A DNA stretch of 15,870 nucleotides from Chromatiales bacterium (GCA_024639625.1 JAHEIA010000011.1:1-15870); one strand, 5' to 3'; positions 1-8,480 are shown, counted from the first letter of the stretch. Notes: a model not told the origin generated them from the sequence alone. Numbers and translations: made by a program.

Positions 1-212
1 TCCAGTTGATGCCGCAAACCTTTACTTTGAGCGAGCTACAGCGTTGCTACGAGGCCCTGCTCGACGCGGAGTTGGACAAGCGCAATTTCCGTAAATGGAT
101 CCTCGCCCTTGAACAGATCGAGGAAACCGGTGAGCTGCGGCGTCACGGGAAACACCGACCGGCGCGGGTCTATCGGCTCAGACACCCGGATCGGGTCGAG
201 ATCATCCGCTAG
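1..212 (+). CDS. nrtR: NrtR-like Nudix transcriptional regulator, C-terminal part (5' end outside window)
   Basis: The frame is open from the window edge and ends at TAG 210-212, so this is the 3' end of a longer gene. The visible residues form the winged-helix segment typical of NrtR proteins: the stretch FTLSELQRCYEALL, then LDKRNFRK, then a basic GKHRPARVYRL end. In that family an N-terminal Nudix-like domain senses NAD-related ligands and the winged helix represses NAD-biosynthesis genes. The start codons seen inside the window (TTG at 6, ATG at 9) are probably internal, because nothing before the winged helix would remain if either were used. nadA begins 12 nt downstream on the same strand, so the two are very likely co-transcribed, which fits a regulator of NAD synthesis. 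The Nudix domain is not visible, so the family call rests on the C-terminus and the context. Confidence 0.75.
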   Translation, partial: QLMPQTFTLSELQRCYEALLDAELDKRNFRKWILALEQIEETGELRRHGKHRPARVYRLRHPDRVEIIR

Positions 213-224
213 CGGAGACGCAAC

Positions 225-1310
225 ATGAGCACAACCAGCACCATCACCCTGGAACAGATCGCAAAGCAGCCGATCGAGGTTCCGCCGCATCCGACCTGGC
301 CGAGTCTGTCCGCAGAACAGCGCGACGCGCTGCGCGAGCACATCAAGCGCATGCTGGTGCAGCAGAACGCGGTTCTAGTGGCCCATTACTACACCGACGG
401 GGAGCTCCAGGCGCTGGCCGAGGAGACCGGCGGCTGTGTTGCGGATTCGCTGGAAATGGCGCGTTTCGGCAGCGAGAGCAGCGCCAGCACCCTGGTAGTG
501 GCCGGCGTCCGCTTCATGGGTGAGACCGCAAAGATCCTCAATCCGGAAAAGCGGGTCCTGATGCCGGACCTCGCCGCCACCTGCTCGCTGGACGAGGGTT
601 GTCCCGCGGAGCTCTTTGCCGCCTTCTGCGACCAGCACCCGGAACGAACCGTGGTCGTTTATGCAAACACCAGCGCCGCAGTCAAGGCACGCTCGGACTG
701 GGTGGTCACCTCGAGCATCGCGCTGCCGATCGTGCGCCACCTGGCCGCCCGCGGAGAAACGATTCTCTGGGCCCCGGACAAGCATCTCGGACACTACGTA
801 GAGCGCATGACCGGCGCCGACCTGCTGCTCTGGCCCGGAGCCTGCGTGGTGCACGAAGAATTCAAAGGTTTCGCCCTGGAACGCCTGCGTCGACTGCATC
901 CGGAGGCGGCCGTTCTAGTGCACCCGGAATCCCCCGACGAGGTGGTCGATCAAGCGGATGTTGTCGGTTCCACGACCCAGCTCATCCGCGCCGTGGTCGA
1001 CATGCCGAACCGGGAGTTCATCGTGGCGACCGACGAGGGCATCTTCTGGAAGATGCACCAGATGGCGCCGGACAAGAAGCTGATCGAGGCCCCGACTGCC
1101 GGGGAAGGTGCGACCTGCGAAAGCTGCGCCCATTGCCCCTGGATGGCGATGAACTCGCTGCAAAACCTCGCTGCGGTGCTTGAATCCGGCAACAACGAGG
1201 TGCAGATCGAGGCCTCGATCGGCGAGCGCGCCGTGCTCCCGATCCAGCGCATGCTAAAGTTCGCCCAAGAGCACGGGATCGGCGGCAAGCAGACGCCGGC
1301 AGGCGCCTGA
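225..1310 (+). CDS. nadA: Quinolinate synthase NadA
   Basis: NadA condenses iminoaspartate with dihydroxyacetone phosphate to give quinolinate, the first committed product of de novo NAD synthesis, and carries an oxygen-sensitive [4Fe-4S] cluster. The 361-residue product is about the usual size (E. coli 347). Visible family signatures are AHYYTDGE near residue 53, [13 protein letters not shown] near 117, a [18 protein letters not shown] stretch near 196, and [13 protein letters not shown] at 298-310. The three cluster cysteines correspond to C120, C207 and C304; the E. coli equivalents are 113, 200 and 297, a constant offset of 7. Start ATG 225 is preceded by GGAG in the 12-nt gap after the upstream regulator, which implies an operon. 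Transcription may depend on NrtR and NAD status, but the operator would lie upstream of the window. No nadB or nadC is present here. Confidence 0.97.
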   Translation: MSTTSTITLEQIAKQPIEVPPHPTWPSLSAEQRDALREHIKRMLVQQNAVLVAHYYTDGELQALAEETGGCVADSLEMARFGSESSASTLVVAGVRFMGETAKILNPEKRVLMPDLAATCSLDEGCPAELFAAFCDQHPERTVVVYANTSAAVKARSDWVVTSSIALPIVRHLAARGETILWAPDKHLGHYVERMTGADLLLWPGACVVHEEFKGFALERLRRLHPEAAVLVHPESPDEVVDQADVVGSTTQLIRAVVDMPNREFIVATDEGIFWKMHQMAPDKKLIEAPTAGEGATCESCAHCPWMAMNSLQNLAAVLESGNNEVQIEASIGERAVLPIQRMLKFAQEHGIGGKQTPAGA

Positions 1311-1726
1311 CAGCGTATTTGCGTGCGCAGTTCCGGCGCTGCTACAACGAGCGCTGGTTAGTAGGGCAGCATCTATTCCCTCGGAAATGCGCACTCGGAC
1401 TACCTGCGCCGGCTCGCTTTAATCCGGCTTCCGGGTGCCCCGCAAACGGGATCTCGTTGCGGGCCAGACCCTGCTCGATGGCAGCGGTATCTCACGGATC
1501 GATCGCACCCCGCCGCCCCTCCCCTCAGAGGCGCCGCTCTATCGCCCACCCCATGGTACGCCCGTGTGGCATCACGGATGGCAGCCCAGCGCCCAACCGC
1601 GGTGCCATTCACCATCGCTACGAGGTCAAGCACGGCACCCTTCAACTTCTTCGGCTAATCCGATGGGCTGCTCGAGAAAGAGGCTCTGTTTCCATGCGCC
1701 AAGAGCAAAGGCTACCGTATACTAAC

Positions 1727-1750
1727 CGCCTTGCCGGGTTCGGCAAGGCG
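1727..1750. repeat. Perfect 9-bp inverted repeat (hairpin)
   Basis: CGCCTTGCC (1727-1735) and GGCAAGGCG (1742-1750) are exact reverse complements around a GGGTTC loop. In RNA this would be a strong stem-loop. No uninterrupted T-run follows on either strand, so it is not a classic intrinsic terminator. It could be a decayed terminator, a REP-like element or an insertion-sequence end. Confidence 0.6.
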
Positions 1751-2041
1751 TTGCGCTCGACGATTCTTCCGAGGACCGCCGAGATCCGCCGCTTCCCAGA
1801 TGCCGGACACTGTACCGCCGGTGCGCGCTGCGTGAAGAGCGGACGGATCCGCAACCGCAAGCGCAAGAACCGAAACTGCTGCCGGACGTGGGCCTTCAGC
1901 GCGGTCGCTCACTTCGGCATAATCTGGGCGCCGAAGTTCAAAACCTGCGATCAGCGCAAGTTGACCAATGCCCACCTGATGGTGGTTTGCAGGACGGTGG
2001 TCGACAGAATCGCACGGACCGGTTATTGCAGATTCAAGAAC

Positions 2042-2073
2042 CAAACACCCATTCAATATCGAACGGGTGTTTG
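2042..2073. repeat. 9-bp inverted repeat with 14-nt loop
   Basis: CAAACACCC (2042-2050) pairs exactly with GGGTGTTTG (2065-2073) across an AT-rich 14-nt loop. It lies in the gene-poor region before the transposase remnant. There is no T-run and no duplicated flank that would define it as a terminator or an element end. Function unknown. Confidence 0.5.
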
Positions 2074-2439
2074 CCTGAGTTGCCGCCGTGTCGGAGGGCT
2101 GGATCAGGGATTTCGTCGCGGCCAGGTGTTTGCGCGCCCCCGGGGCATGGTCACTGACAACGGTTCACCGATTCGCGTCGTATGCTAGCTCGACAGAATT
2201 TGCTGCCTAGTAGGTGACAGCCCGGGTTCGGCCTACCGCTTGGACACATCAAGGCACCGGGTGTGCTCGGGAAGGCACTGCCGGCTGGGGCGGCCAAGCT
2301 GTATCGGTTCAGCCTAGCTCCTGACCGACCGCTGATACGCCTCGGCCTCGCATTAGCGTGACTCGACCAAACCCAAGGTGGATAGCAAGGTAGTGTTTCT
2401 ATCCACAAGGCCGGCCTTCGCCAGAAAGATTATTGTTTA

Positions 2440-2757
2440 TTGGCTCGGGTTCGGCTAATGAGTATCACCGAATTGTACAAGTCCCGCCGGGAGATCGAGA
2501 TGTCCTTCAAGGGGATCAAGCAGAACATGAAAAACCGAGCGGTGCTTGGCGGCAGTATCAATGCTGTCCCATCTAAGATCTTTGGTGCTATGCGGGTCGA
2601 CCGCCCAATGGCCTACCTGAAGTTTGTGTCACAGTCAGCCTTCAGCATGCAGGCAATGCTGCGGTTGCTGCAAGCGGCTCTTTTTATTCGCAGATCGATC
2701 GGCAATTCCTTCTACAAGCTGTCCGCCGGCTCAACCGATTCACAACCCTTATTATGA
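2440..2757 (+). pseudogene. IS4-family transposase, C-terminal remnant
   Basis: The 105-residue frame carries the YREK signature of IS4-type DDE transposases, Y-x2-R-x3-E-x6-K, in ELYKSRREIEMSFKGIKQ. It is followed by the family's usual MKNRAVLGGSINAV stretch, a hydrophobic segment and an MLRLLQAALFIRR helix. The Glu of YREK is the third catalytic acid. Full-length family members run to roughly 350-450 residues and carry two Asp motifs upstream. No part of that N-terminal portion is recognisable before 2440, so this is a truncated, non-functional copy. No terminal inverted repeats or target duplication could be identified. The remnant ends 57 nt before an AT-rich acyltransferase gene, which suggests that insertion-sequence activity helped bring that gene in. 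Confidence 0.75.
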
Positions 2758-2814
2758 TCGAGTGCCCGGTAAGCAGAACAGCGGTGCATCAAACGGTACT
2801 TCTCGGAGTAGTGA

Positions 2815-4809
2815 ATGAAAATCAAAGGATATAGGCCAGACATCGACGGGCTCAGGGCTATAGCAGTCGTTGCAGTAATACTCTTTCATTCAGGATTTAC
2901 TACTTTTTCTGGCGGATATGTTGGCGTAGATGTCTTCTTTGTCATTTCCGGTTACCTGATAACCCGCCTTTTAATGAAGGATATCAACCTTGGCAGATTC
3001 TCAATCGCTTCTTTCTACGAGCGACGTATCCGCCGTATCTTTCCGGCCTATATCGGACTAGCTGTTGGTGTAATTCTAATTGGTTACTGGCTTTTCCCTG
3101 ATGACGATTTCCTAGCCCTGACAGAAAGTGTTTTTGCTTCTACTCTTTCCTGGGCAAATATATTTTTCTTTTTACAGGCAGGGTATTGGGATACCGCTTC
3201 TGAAACGAAACCCATGTTACACACTTGGTCACTGTCCGTCGAAGAACAATTTTATGTTGTCTATCCTATTATCCTTTTTCTAATCTCCCGCTATGCTAGA
3301 AAATATCTATTCTCAGGTCTCGTCACGATCAGTTTAATAACTTTCGTATGGAGCTTATACGTTGTCGACAAAGACCCGACGGCCGCCTTTTACCTAACCC
3401 ACTTGCGCGCATGGGAATTGATTATTGGTGGAATAATCGCCGTTCACTACATCCCGATGAACAAATTCTTACGCGATGGTACAGCATCGTTGGGACTAAT
3501 CCTCATTTTGATCAGCATTTTCCTATACAGCAAAGACACCCTCTTCCCCGGTTTATCCGCCTCTCTTCCGGTTCTAGGATCCGCCCTTATCATCCATGCC
3601 GGAATCAGTGGCGAGAACATTATCAGCAGGATACTTGCCCTGTCTCCTTTCACTTTTGTGGGTAAAATATCGTACTCCCTGTACCTTTGGCACTGGCCCA
3701 TAATTGTTTTCGGCAATTACTACCTAATTCGACGAGCAACAACAATCGACCTAATAATCATGATCACCATCGCCCTGGTGTTGGCGGTTTTTTCATGGGC
3801 GATTATCGAGAGACCTTTTCGTAACAAAACTTTTCTTTCACGGCGGATGATTTTCGCTGTTGCGGGATTGGTCAGCGCAATATTGGTCAGTTTCAACTTC
3901 ATAAATCGATATTACGACGGATTCCCGCTCCGTTTTGCTGATTATTATGCCGCCATAGGCCCTGATTGGAATAATGAACACAAGAAGTGGGTGGCCTGCA
4001 GGGCATCTAAACGAATCAATAGTGATGGCTCGGTCAAACTATGCACACTCGGAACAGAAAAGAATGCTAAACCACAATTTATGGTTTGGGGAGATTCTCA
4101 CGCAATGGCTTTTGCGGCTGGGGTAAACGAGAGTGCGCGCCGAACCGGAACTCTCGGAGTAATATCTAATCTCGGCGGTTGCTTCCCCTCCATGCATTAC
4201 GTGACACCAATAAAAAATATGGTTAGAAATTGCACAAAGGCAAATCAACATGCGATTCAATATTTGCGCAAACATAAAGATATTCAGATTGTATTTCTGA
4301 TTGCCCGGTGGAATTTTTATTTAACGGGAGCATTGCGAAAAGGTGAAGTTATTGAAGCAGAACCAATTACTATGTGGAATTCACCGGAATCTGCAACCAC
4401 GAACGCCCAAGTTTTTTATTTGCTGCTTAAAGATACTATTTCGCGTATTCGAAAGATGGGCAAGGAGGTTGTTCTTGTTTTAGATGTTCCGGAAGTAGGA
4501 TACAATGTACCTGACGGTGAATTTATTGCCTTTAGGACTGATCAAGATTTGAATCGAATTATAGCGCCGACACACAACCAGTATGCCAACTACAATCGCC
4601 CAGTAACAGATATATTTCTTCGGTTAGAGAATGAATTTGACAATGTAAAAATTCTCGATCCTACAACCCTTATTTGCCCCGACAACGATCTTTGTTTGGT
4701 TACAATGAATCATACGCCAATTTATATGGATGATGACCATCTCTCAACTTTCGGGGCGAAATTTCTTGCGGGTTTGTTTGCTGAATCATTGAACGGATTG
4801 AGGAAGTAA
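2815..4809 (+). CDS. OafA/YrhL-type membrane acyltransferase with C-terminal SGNH domain
   Basis: These proteins transfer acetyl or other acyl groups across the inner membrane onto surface glycans such as O-antigen or other polysaccharides. Residues 1-380 form an acyltransferase-3 domain of about ten membrane helices. It opens with the usual YRPDIDGLRAIAVVAVILFH, containing R14 and the catalytic-candidate H25, and has the ERRIRRIFPAY motif near residue 68. From about 395 onward is an SGNH hydrolase-like domain with GDSH (G426-H429) and a DxxH pair (D639, H642), so both catalytic blocks look intact. The 664-residue length suits this fused class. ATG 2815 has GGAG at 2805-2808. Base composition differs sharply from the flanks: one sampled 60-nt line at 4321 has 23 G+C, against 39 in a line at 8041. 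That points to horizontal acquisition. The substrate is unknown. Confidence 0.93.
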   Translation: MKIKGYRPDIDGLRAIAVVAVILFHSGFTTFSGGYVGVDVFFVISGYLITRLLMKDINLGRFSIASFYERRIRRIFPAYIGLAVGVILIGYWLFPDDDFLALTESVFASTLSWANIFFFLQAGYWDTASETKPMLHTWSLSVEEQFYVVYPIILFLISRYARKYLFSGLVTISLITFVWSLYVVDKDPTAAFYLTHLRAWELIIGGIIAVHYIPMNKFLRDGTASLGLILILISIFLYSKDTLFPGLSASLPVLGSALIIHAGISGENIISRILALSPFTFVGKISYSLYLWHWPIIVFGNYYLIRRATTIDLIIMITIALVLAVFSWAIIERPFRNKTFLSRRMIFAVAGLVSAILVSFNFINRYYDGFPLRFADYYAAIGPDWNNEHKKWVACRASKRINSDGSVKLCTLGTEKNAKPQFMVWGDSHAMAFAAGVNESARRTGTLGVISNLGGCFPSMHYVTPIKNMVRNCTKANQHAIQYLRKHKDIQIVFLIARWNFYLTGALRKGEVIEAEPITMWNSPESATTNAQVFYLLLKDTISRIRKMGKEVVLVLDVPEVGYNVPDGEFIAFRTDQDLNRIIAPTHNQYANYNRPVTDIFLRLENEFDNVKILDPTTLICPDNDLCLVTMNHTPIYMDDDHLSTFGAKFLAGLFAESLNGLRK

Positions 4810-5130
4810 TTGGTAGTCTCCAGATTCTTTCCCATACATGAGCCCCTGCTCGGTCAAGCGGGTCGGATGACGAGGAGCAGCGGTCGGCGCAGATTCGTTC
4901 GACCTCTGTTTGCGGTGAAGAAATTCAGCCCTCGATCGTGTTCCATCGTCCCTGGACGGCTCTGCGGAGCTCCGTCGCGAACCAGCACAACTCGATAGCA
5001 ACCCCTGACAACACCTGAGATGGGTGTCGCCGGGATGTCCTAGCGAGGCGGCGAGTCGGTAAAAGACATACGGGCGCTCCAGCTTGTCCCCGTGTATACC
5101 CGGAGACGACCACTGCCCCCTACTCGCGGT
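4810..5130. other. Spacer between convergent genes, no gene seen
   Basis: This stretch lies between the stops of the plus-strand acyltransferase and the minus-strand transglutaminase-like gene. GC content returns to the high background right after the acyltransferase. Short frames of about 60 codons exist on both strands but have no recognisable motif or ribosome binding site. I saw no strong stem-loop with a T-run for either gene, no insertion-sequence end and no tRNA that could mark an attachment site. Confidence 0.5.
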
Positions 5131-6003
5131 TCATTGCTGGGCTACGATCTCCACGTGCACGTCCGGCGCTTGTGCGCTGGCGTCGCCCTTGAACGTATCG
5201 CGTCGAGGAGCCGCGTCCAGGTGATCCCGACCTACCGCAACGGCGATATAGCTCTCGTTCGCAAGCAAGCCGTGCGTGGGATCGAAACCAAGCCAGCCGG
5301 CCCCGGGTATCAGCGCCTCTACCCAGGCGTGGGTGCCCGTTGGACGGCACTGCGGACTATCCAGCACAGCCGGCGCGAGATAGCCGGTTACATAGCGGGC
5401 AGGCAATCCCCATGCACGCACCAGGGAGAGCAACAGATGGGCAAAGTCCTCACTGACACCGGCCTTGTTATCCCACACCGCGGCGAGGCTGGAACCGGCC
5501 TCGGTAGCCTCGGGGTCGTATTCCAGTTGCTCGCCGACCCAATCCGACGCCTGTTGCACCGCCTCTAGCAGCGGCTGCCCGGCTCGCGGCTGGGGGACCC
5601 GGGCAGCGTCAGCCAGCACGTCGTCGAGGGCCGGAACGAGGGCGCTGCGGTGCAACAGGTAGTCCATCAACCGAGGCTGCGCGCGGAGTGCCTCGTCGAT
5701 CCACGCCTGCTCGCGCAGCGGCGGCACCGGGTCGAAGTCGAAGGGATTCAGCAGATTGGATTCGACTTCGACACGCGTGCGAGTGAGCAGTTGCTGGTGC
5801 GCCGACAGTACCGAAAAGTGATGAACACGGTTGCCGAAACAGTCAAGATAATGCGCAAAGTCGCTGGCCGGATCGCTCTCTATGGCGAAGCTCAGCAGGC
5901 GCTGATATCGATCCTCGCGCGGCGCCGTGCGGAGTTCGCAATGATGCTCGCGTACCGCTTCAGGGTACGCCCATTGGGTTTCGTGGTGGATCAGATAACG
6001 CAC
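5131..6003 (-). CDS. Transglutaminase-like protein with Ser in place of the catalytic Cys
   Basis: The 290-residue product has an N-terminal beta-rich domain typical of bacterial transglutaminase-like proteins (MRYLIHHETQWAYPEAV, residues 1-85) and a transglutaminase core at about 140-250. The core normally carries a Cys-His-Asp triad. Here His (H225 in GTHAWVEA) and Asp (D241 in GFDPTHG) are present, but the position expected to be Cys in the GVCxDFAH motif reads GVSEDFAH. S184 is coded by AGT at 5452-5454. The start is GTG at 6003: it sits just after GGAGG, gives the family's standard N-terminus, and overlaps the alpha-E stop by 13 bp. An upstream in-frame extension exists, but it lies inside the alpha-E gene. 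This is the last gene of a three-gene operon. Such proteins may hydrolyse or ligate peptide bonds; with Ser here, activity is uncertain. Confidence 0.92.
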   Translation of the reverse strand: MRYLIHHETQWAYPEAVREHHCELRTAPREDRYQRLLSFAIESDPASDFAHYLDCFGNRVHHFSVLSAHQQLLTRTRVEVESNLLNPFDFDPVPPLREQAWIDEALRAQPRLMDYLLHRSALVPALDDVLADAARVPQPRAGQPLLEAVQQASDWVGEQLEYDPEATEAGSSLAAVWDNKAGVSEDFAHLLLSLVRAWGLPARYVTGYLAPAVLDSPQCRPTGTHAWVEALIPGAGWLGFDPTHGLLANESYIAVAVGRDHLDAAPRRDTFKGDASAQAPDVHVEIVAQQ

Positions 6004-6968
6004 GGCTCCTCCACCCCGAGATAGGCCTCGAAGAACTCCTTGGCGACCCGCTCGTCGAAGTCGGCGAGGCGCCCCAGCAAGTCCTCGAGAAACTCGTGCA
6101 GGCCGTCGTTGAAGATATGTTCCGCCTGCAAACTCTCCAGGTATTCCTTGATCTGTTTCAAGGCCTCTCCCGACGGCGAATCGGGACCGCACCCGGCGAT
6201 GCGCTCCAGTGCCTGGCAGAGCCGGTTGACGCAGAAACTCATCGAGCGCGGAAAATCCTGCTCGAACACCACGAACTCGACCACGTTCTTGGGCAACAGC
6301 TCCCCGTGGTATTGTCGACGGTAGGCCTCGAAACCGGACAGGGACTTCAGCAGGCCCGCCCACTGATAGTAATCGACGGGAGAGCCCACCATAGAGAGAT
6401 CGGGAAGCAGCAGATGATATTTTACGTCGAGGATACGGGCCGACATATCCGCTCGCTCTGAAAAGGTGCCCAATAGATGGAAGCCGAATGCCTCGCCGCG
6501 CATCATGGTGGAGAAGCTCAAGCCGTGAAAGCGAGCGATTTCGTCGCGTACGTAGGCGTAGAATTCATTGCTGTGCAAGGGCGGGCGGCGTCTGCCGCGC
6601 TGCGCATCGAAGGTAAGCCAGAGCTCGTTGATGCAGGCCCACATCTCGTCCGAGATGCGGTCGCGCACGACACGCGCGTTCTCCCGCGCCAGGCGCATGC
6701 TGGAACGCATGGAATTCGGGTTGTCGCGCTCCTCTGTCATGTAGCGCAGCACGCGACCGGCGTTGACCGGGTCATCGCCATAGGTTTCCTCGAACAGCTC
6801 CACCCCGCCGGCGATGCTCAACAGCGGCTTCCACATGGCCGCCTCGCTCATCACGTCCTCGGTTTCCAAAATATGATGCAGATTGATCTCGAGCAGGCGC
6901 GCCGTATTGTCGACCCGCTCCAGGTAACGGGACATCCAGTACAAGGATTCGGCGATGCGGCTCAGCAT
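5991..6968 (-). CDS. Alpha-E domain protein (DUF403)
   Basis: The 325-residue protein starts MLSRIAESLYWMSRYLERVDNT, the hallmark N-terminus of the all-helical alpha-E family. It stays helical throughout, with no signal peptide or membrane segment. The biochemical role is unknown. By comparative genomics the family is tied to circularly permuted ATP-grasp enzymes and transglutaminase-like proteins, in systems proposed to synthesise or attach short peptides. ATG 6968 lies 19 nt after the stop of the ATP-grasp gene, and the 3' end overlaps the transglutaminase-like gene by 13 bp, so the three are almost certainly co-transcribed and translationally coupled. The length is normal for the stand-alone form. 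Many genomes fuse or pair this domain with the ATP-grasp enzyme. Confidence 0.93.
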   Translation of the reverse strand: MLSRIAESLYWMSRYLERVDNTARLLEINLHHILETEDVMSEAAMWKPLLSIAGGVELFEETYGDDPVNAGRVLRYMTEERDNPNSMRSSMRLARENARVVRDRISDEMWACINELWLTFDAQRGRRRPPLHSNEFYAYVRDEIARFHGLSFSTMMRGEAFGFHLLGTFSERADMSARILDVKYHLLLPDLSMVGSPVDYYQWAGLLKSLSGFEAYRRQYHGELLPKNVVEFVVFEQDFPRSMSFCVNRLCQALERIAGCGPDSPSGEALKQIKEYLESLQAEHIFNDGLHEFLEDLLGRLADFDERVAKEFFEAYLGVEEPCVI

Positions 6969-6987
6969 CGTAACGACCGGTGCGGCC

Positions 6988-8430
6988 TCATCCGGCGAGC
7001 ACCCAGGTGTCCTTGCTGCCCCCGCCCTGGGAGGAGTTGACCACCAGGGACCCCTTGCGCAGGGCGACCCGGGTCAGGCCACCGGGAACCACGTCGATGT
7101 CTTCTCCGTAGACGACAAACGGGCGCAGGTCCAGGTGCCGCGCCGCGAGTTCGCCGTCCAGATAACAGATGTGGCGGGAGAGTTGCACCACCGGCTGAGC
7201 GATATAGTTGCGAGGATCGCGTGCAATCTTTGCGGCGAACTCTTCGCGTTCTGCACGGCTCGACTGGGGACCCATGAGCATCCCGTAGCCCCCGGATTCG
7301 GCCACCGCTTTCACGACCATGTTCCCCAGGTTGTCCAGCACCAGTTCGCGATCCTGTTTCCGCGTCAACTGATAGGTCGGGACGTTCTGCAGAATCGGTT
7401 CGATCCCGAGATAATAGCGAATGATGTCAGGCACATGAGGGTACACCGCCTTATCGTCGGCGATACCGCTCCCCGGGGCATTGGCCAACCCGACATTGCC
7501 TGCCCGCCAGGCGTTGATCAGTCCGGCTACCCCAAGCATAGAATCGGCGCGGAAAACCAGAGGATCGAGGAAATCATCATCGATGCGACGGTAGATCACA
7601 TCCACGCGTCGCAGGCCCTTGGTTGTCTTGAGGTAGACGATATCGTTCTTCACCACGAGATCGTTGCCTTCCGCCAGCTCGACGCCCATCTCTTTGGCAA
7701 GAAAAGTGTGCTCGAAATAAGCGGAGTTGTAGATCCCCGGCGTCAACACAACCACCGTGGCCTCGTCCGGCCCCCTGGGCGACAGATAGCGTAATGCGCG
7801 CAGCAACAATGCCGGATAATGCTCCACCCGGCGCACCCGGTACTCGGCAAAGAACTGAGACAGGATGCGCTTCTCCACCATCCGGTTCTCGATCATGTAG
7901 GACACCCCGGAGGGGGTGCGCAGGTTATCCTCCAGTACCAGGTAGTCCCCCTGCTCGTCGCGGATCAGGTCGACCCCGCTGACATGGGTGTAGATGTCGT
8001 GGGGGGCGTCGATGTCGAGGATCTGACGCCGGAAGTCCTTGCCCTGATAGACCAGCTCGGGCGGCACCACTGCGTCCTTGAGGATACGCTGGCCGTGGTA
8101 GAGGTCCTTCAGAAACAGGTTCAGGGCGCGAATCCGCTGCTTGATGCCAGCCTCGAGTCGCTGCCATTCCACTGCCGGGATGATGCGCGGGATGAGATCG
8201 AAGGGCCATACGCGTTCGATTCCCTCCGCGTCGTCCGTGTACACGGTGAAGGTGACCCCACTGGTGTGCATGGCCAGTTCCGCCTCACGGGTCTTCCGCG
8301 CTAGGTTGCTCTGCCCCATACGGCGAATGTGCTGCCACAGAGGCCCATAGTGCGAGCGCGGCGCGAAATCGTCTTCGTAGAACTCGTGGTAACCCAGGCT
8401 GGGAAGATCGATATCTTCAGCGTGCATCAT
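6988..8430 (-). CDS. Circularly permuted ATP-grasp protein (DUF404/DUF407)
   Basis: The product has 480 residues if it starts at ATG 8430, and matches the circularly permuted ATP-grasp family. Recognisable blocks, in order, are GYHEFYEDDFAPRSHY near the start, VLEDNLRTPSGVSYMIENR in the middle, IYRRIDDDFLDP, NAPGSGIADDKAVYPHVPDI, VVKAVAESGGYGMLMGP and, at the end, NSSQGGGSKDTWVL. ATP-grasp enzymes activate a carboxylate with ATP and join it to an amine or thiol; this subgroup is predicted to be a peptide ligase of unknown substrate. The frame extends upstream to 8652, but that extension lacks family similarity and would swallow the promoter. AGGAGG sits 10 nt before ATG 8430, and the protein from there has the normal family length. 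It is the first gene of the ATP-grasp, alpha-E, transglutaminase operon, with a sigma-54-type promoter about 50 bp upstream. Confidence 0.94.
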   Translation of the reverse strand: MMHAEDIDLPSLGYHEFYEDDFAPRSHYGPLWQHIRRMGQSNLARKTREAELAMHTSGVTFTVYTDDAEGIERVWPFDLIPRIIPAVEWQRLEAGIKQRIRALNLFLKDLYHGQRILKDAVVPPELVYQGKDFRRQILDIDAPHDIYTHVSGVDLIRDEQGDYLVLEDNLRTPSGVSYMIENRMVEKRILSQFFAEYRVRRVEHYPALLLRALRYLSPRGPDEATVVVLTPGIYNSAYFEHTFLAKEMGVELAEGNDLVVKNDIVYLKTTKGLRRVDVIYRRIDDDFLDPLVFRADSMLGVAGLINAWRAGNVGLANAPGSGIADDKAVYPHVPDIIRYYLGIEPILQNVPTYQLTRKQDRELVLDNLGNMVVKAVAESGGYGMLMGPQSSRAEREEFAAKIARDPRNYIAQPVVQLSRHICYLDGELAARHLDLRPFVVYGEDIDVVPGGLTRVALRKGSLVVNSSQGGGSKDTWVLAG

Positions 8431-8480
8431 CGGCGCCTGCCCTCCTGCGGAAATTCGGACCCGTGCGAGGAACAAGCCAA

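Larger units (their letters stand above)
1311..2439. other. Degraded intergenic region without a convincing gene
   Basis: This 1.1-kb stretch separates nadA from a transposase remnant. Several frames stay open for 80-290 codons, including one on the plus strand from 1319 to 2188. None shows a recognisable domain, a good ribosome binding site or a plausible composition; the products are rich in Arg, Cys and Pro, as expected for random reading of GC-rich DNA. A short plus-strand stretch near 2145-2165 reads MVTDNGS, faintly like the second Asp motif of an rve-type integrase, but it is too short to claim. Two perfect hairpins (1727-1750 and 2042-2073) and three copies of the 10-mer CGGGTTCGGC (1735, 2223, 2446) lie within or at the end of it. 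With the IS4 remnant downstream, it is best read as decayed mobile-element or accessory DNA. Confidence 0.5.

Noticed and set aside
1319..2188. 289-codon open frame on the plus strand
   Set aside because: No domain, no ribosome binding site, composition dominated by Arg, Pro and Cys, and it runs through two hairpins; a chance frame in GC-rich DNA is more likely.
2145..2190. Possible integrase (rve-type) fragment reading MVTDNGS
   Set aside because: Only a handful of residues match a degenerate motif; no adjoining catalytic motifs in any frame.
2506..2519. FNR-like TTCAAGGGGATCAA
   Set aside because: Lies inside the transposase remnant in the codons for the conserved FKGIK motif, with no promoter context.
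5091..5104. Imperfect 14-nt palindrome as a terminator for the transglutaminase operon
   Set aside because: Short, mismatched and without a T-run on either strand.
6955..7794. 279-codon plus-strand frame opposite the ATP-grasp gene
   Set aside because: His- and Gln-rich antisense shadow of conserved ATP-grasp motifs; no independent evidence.
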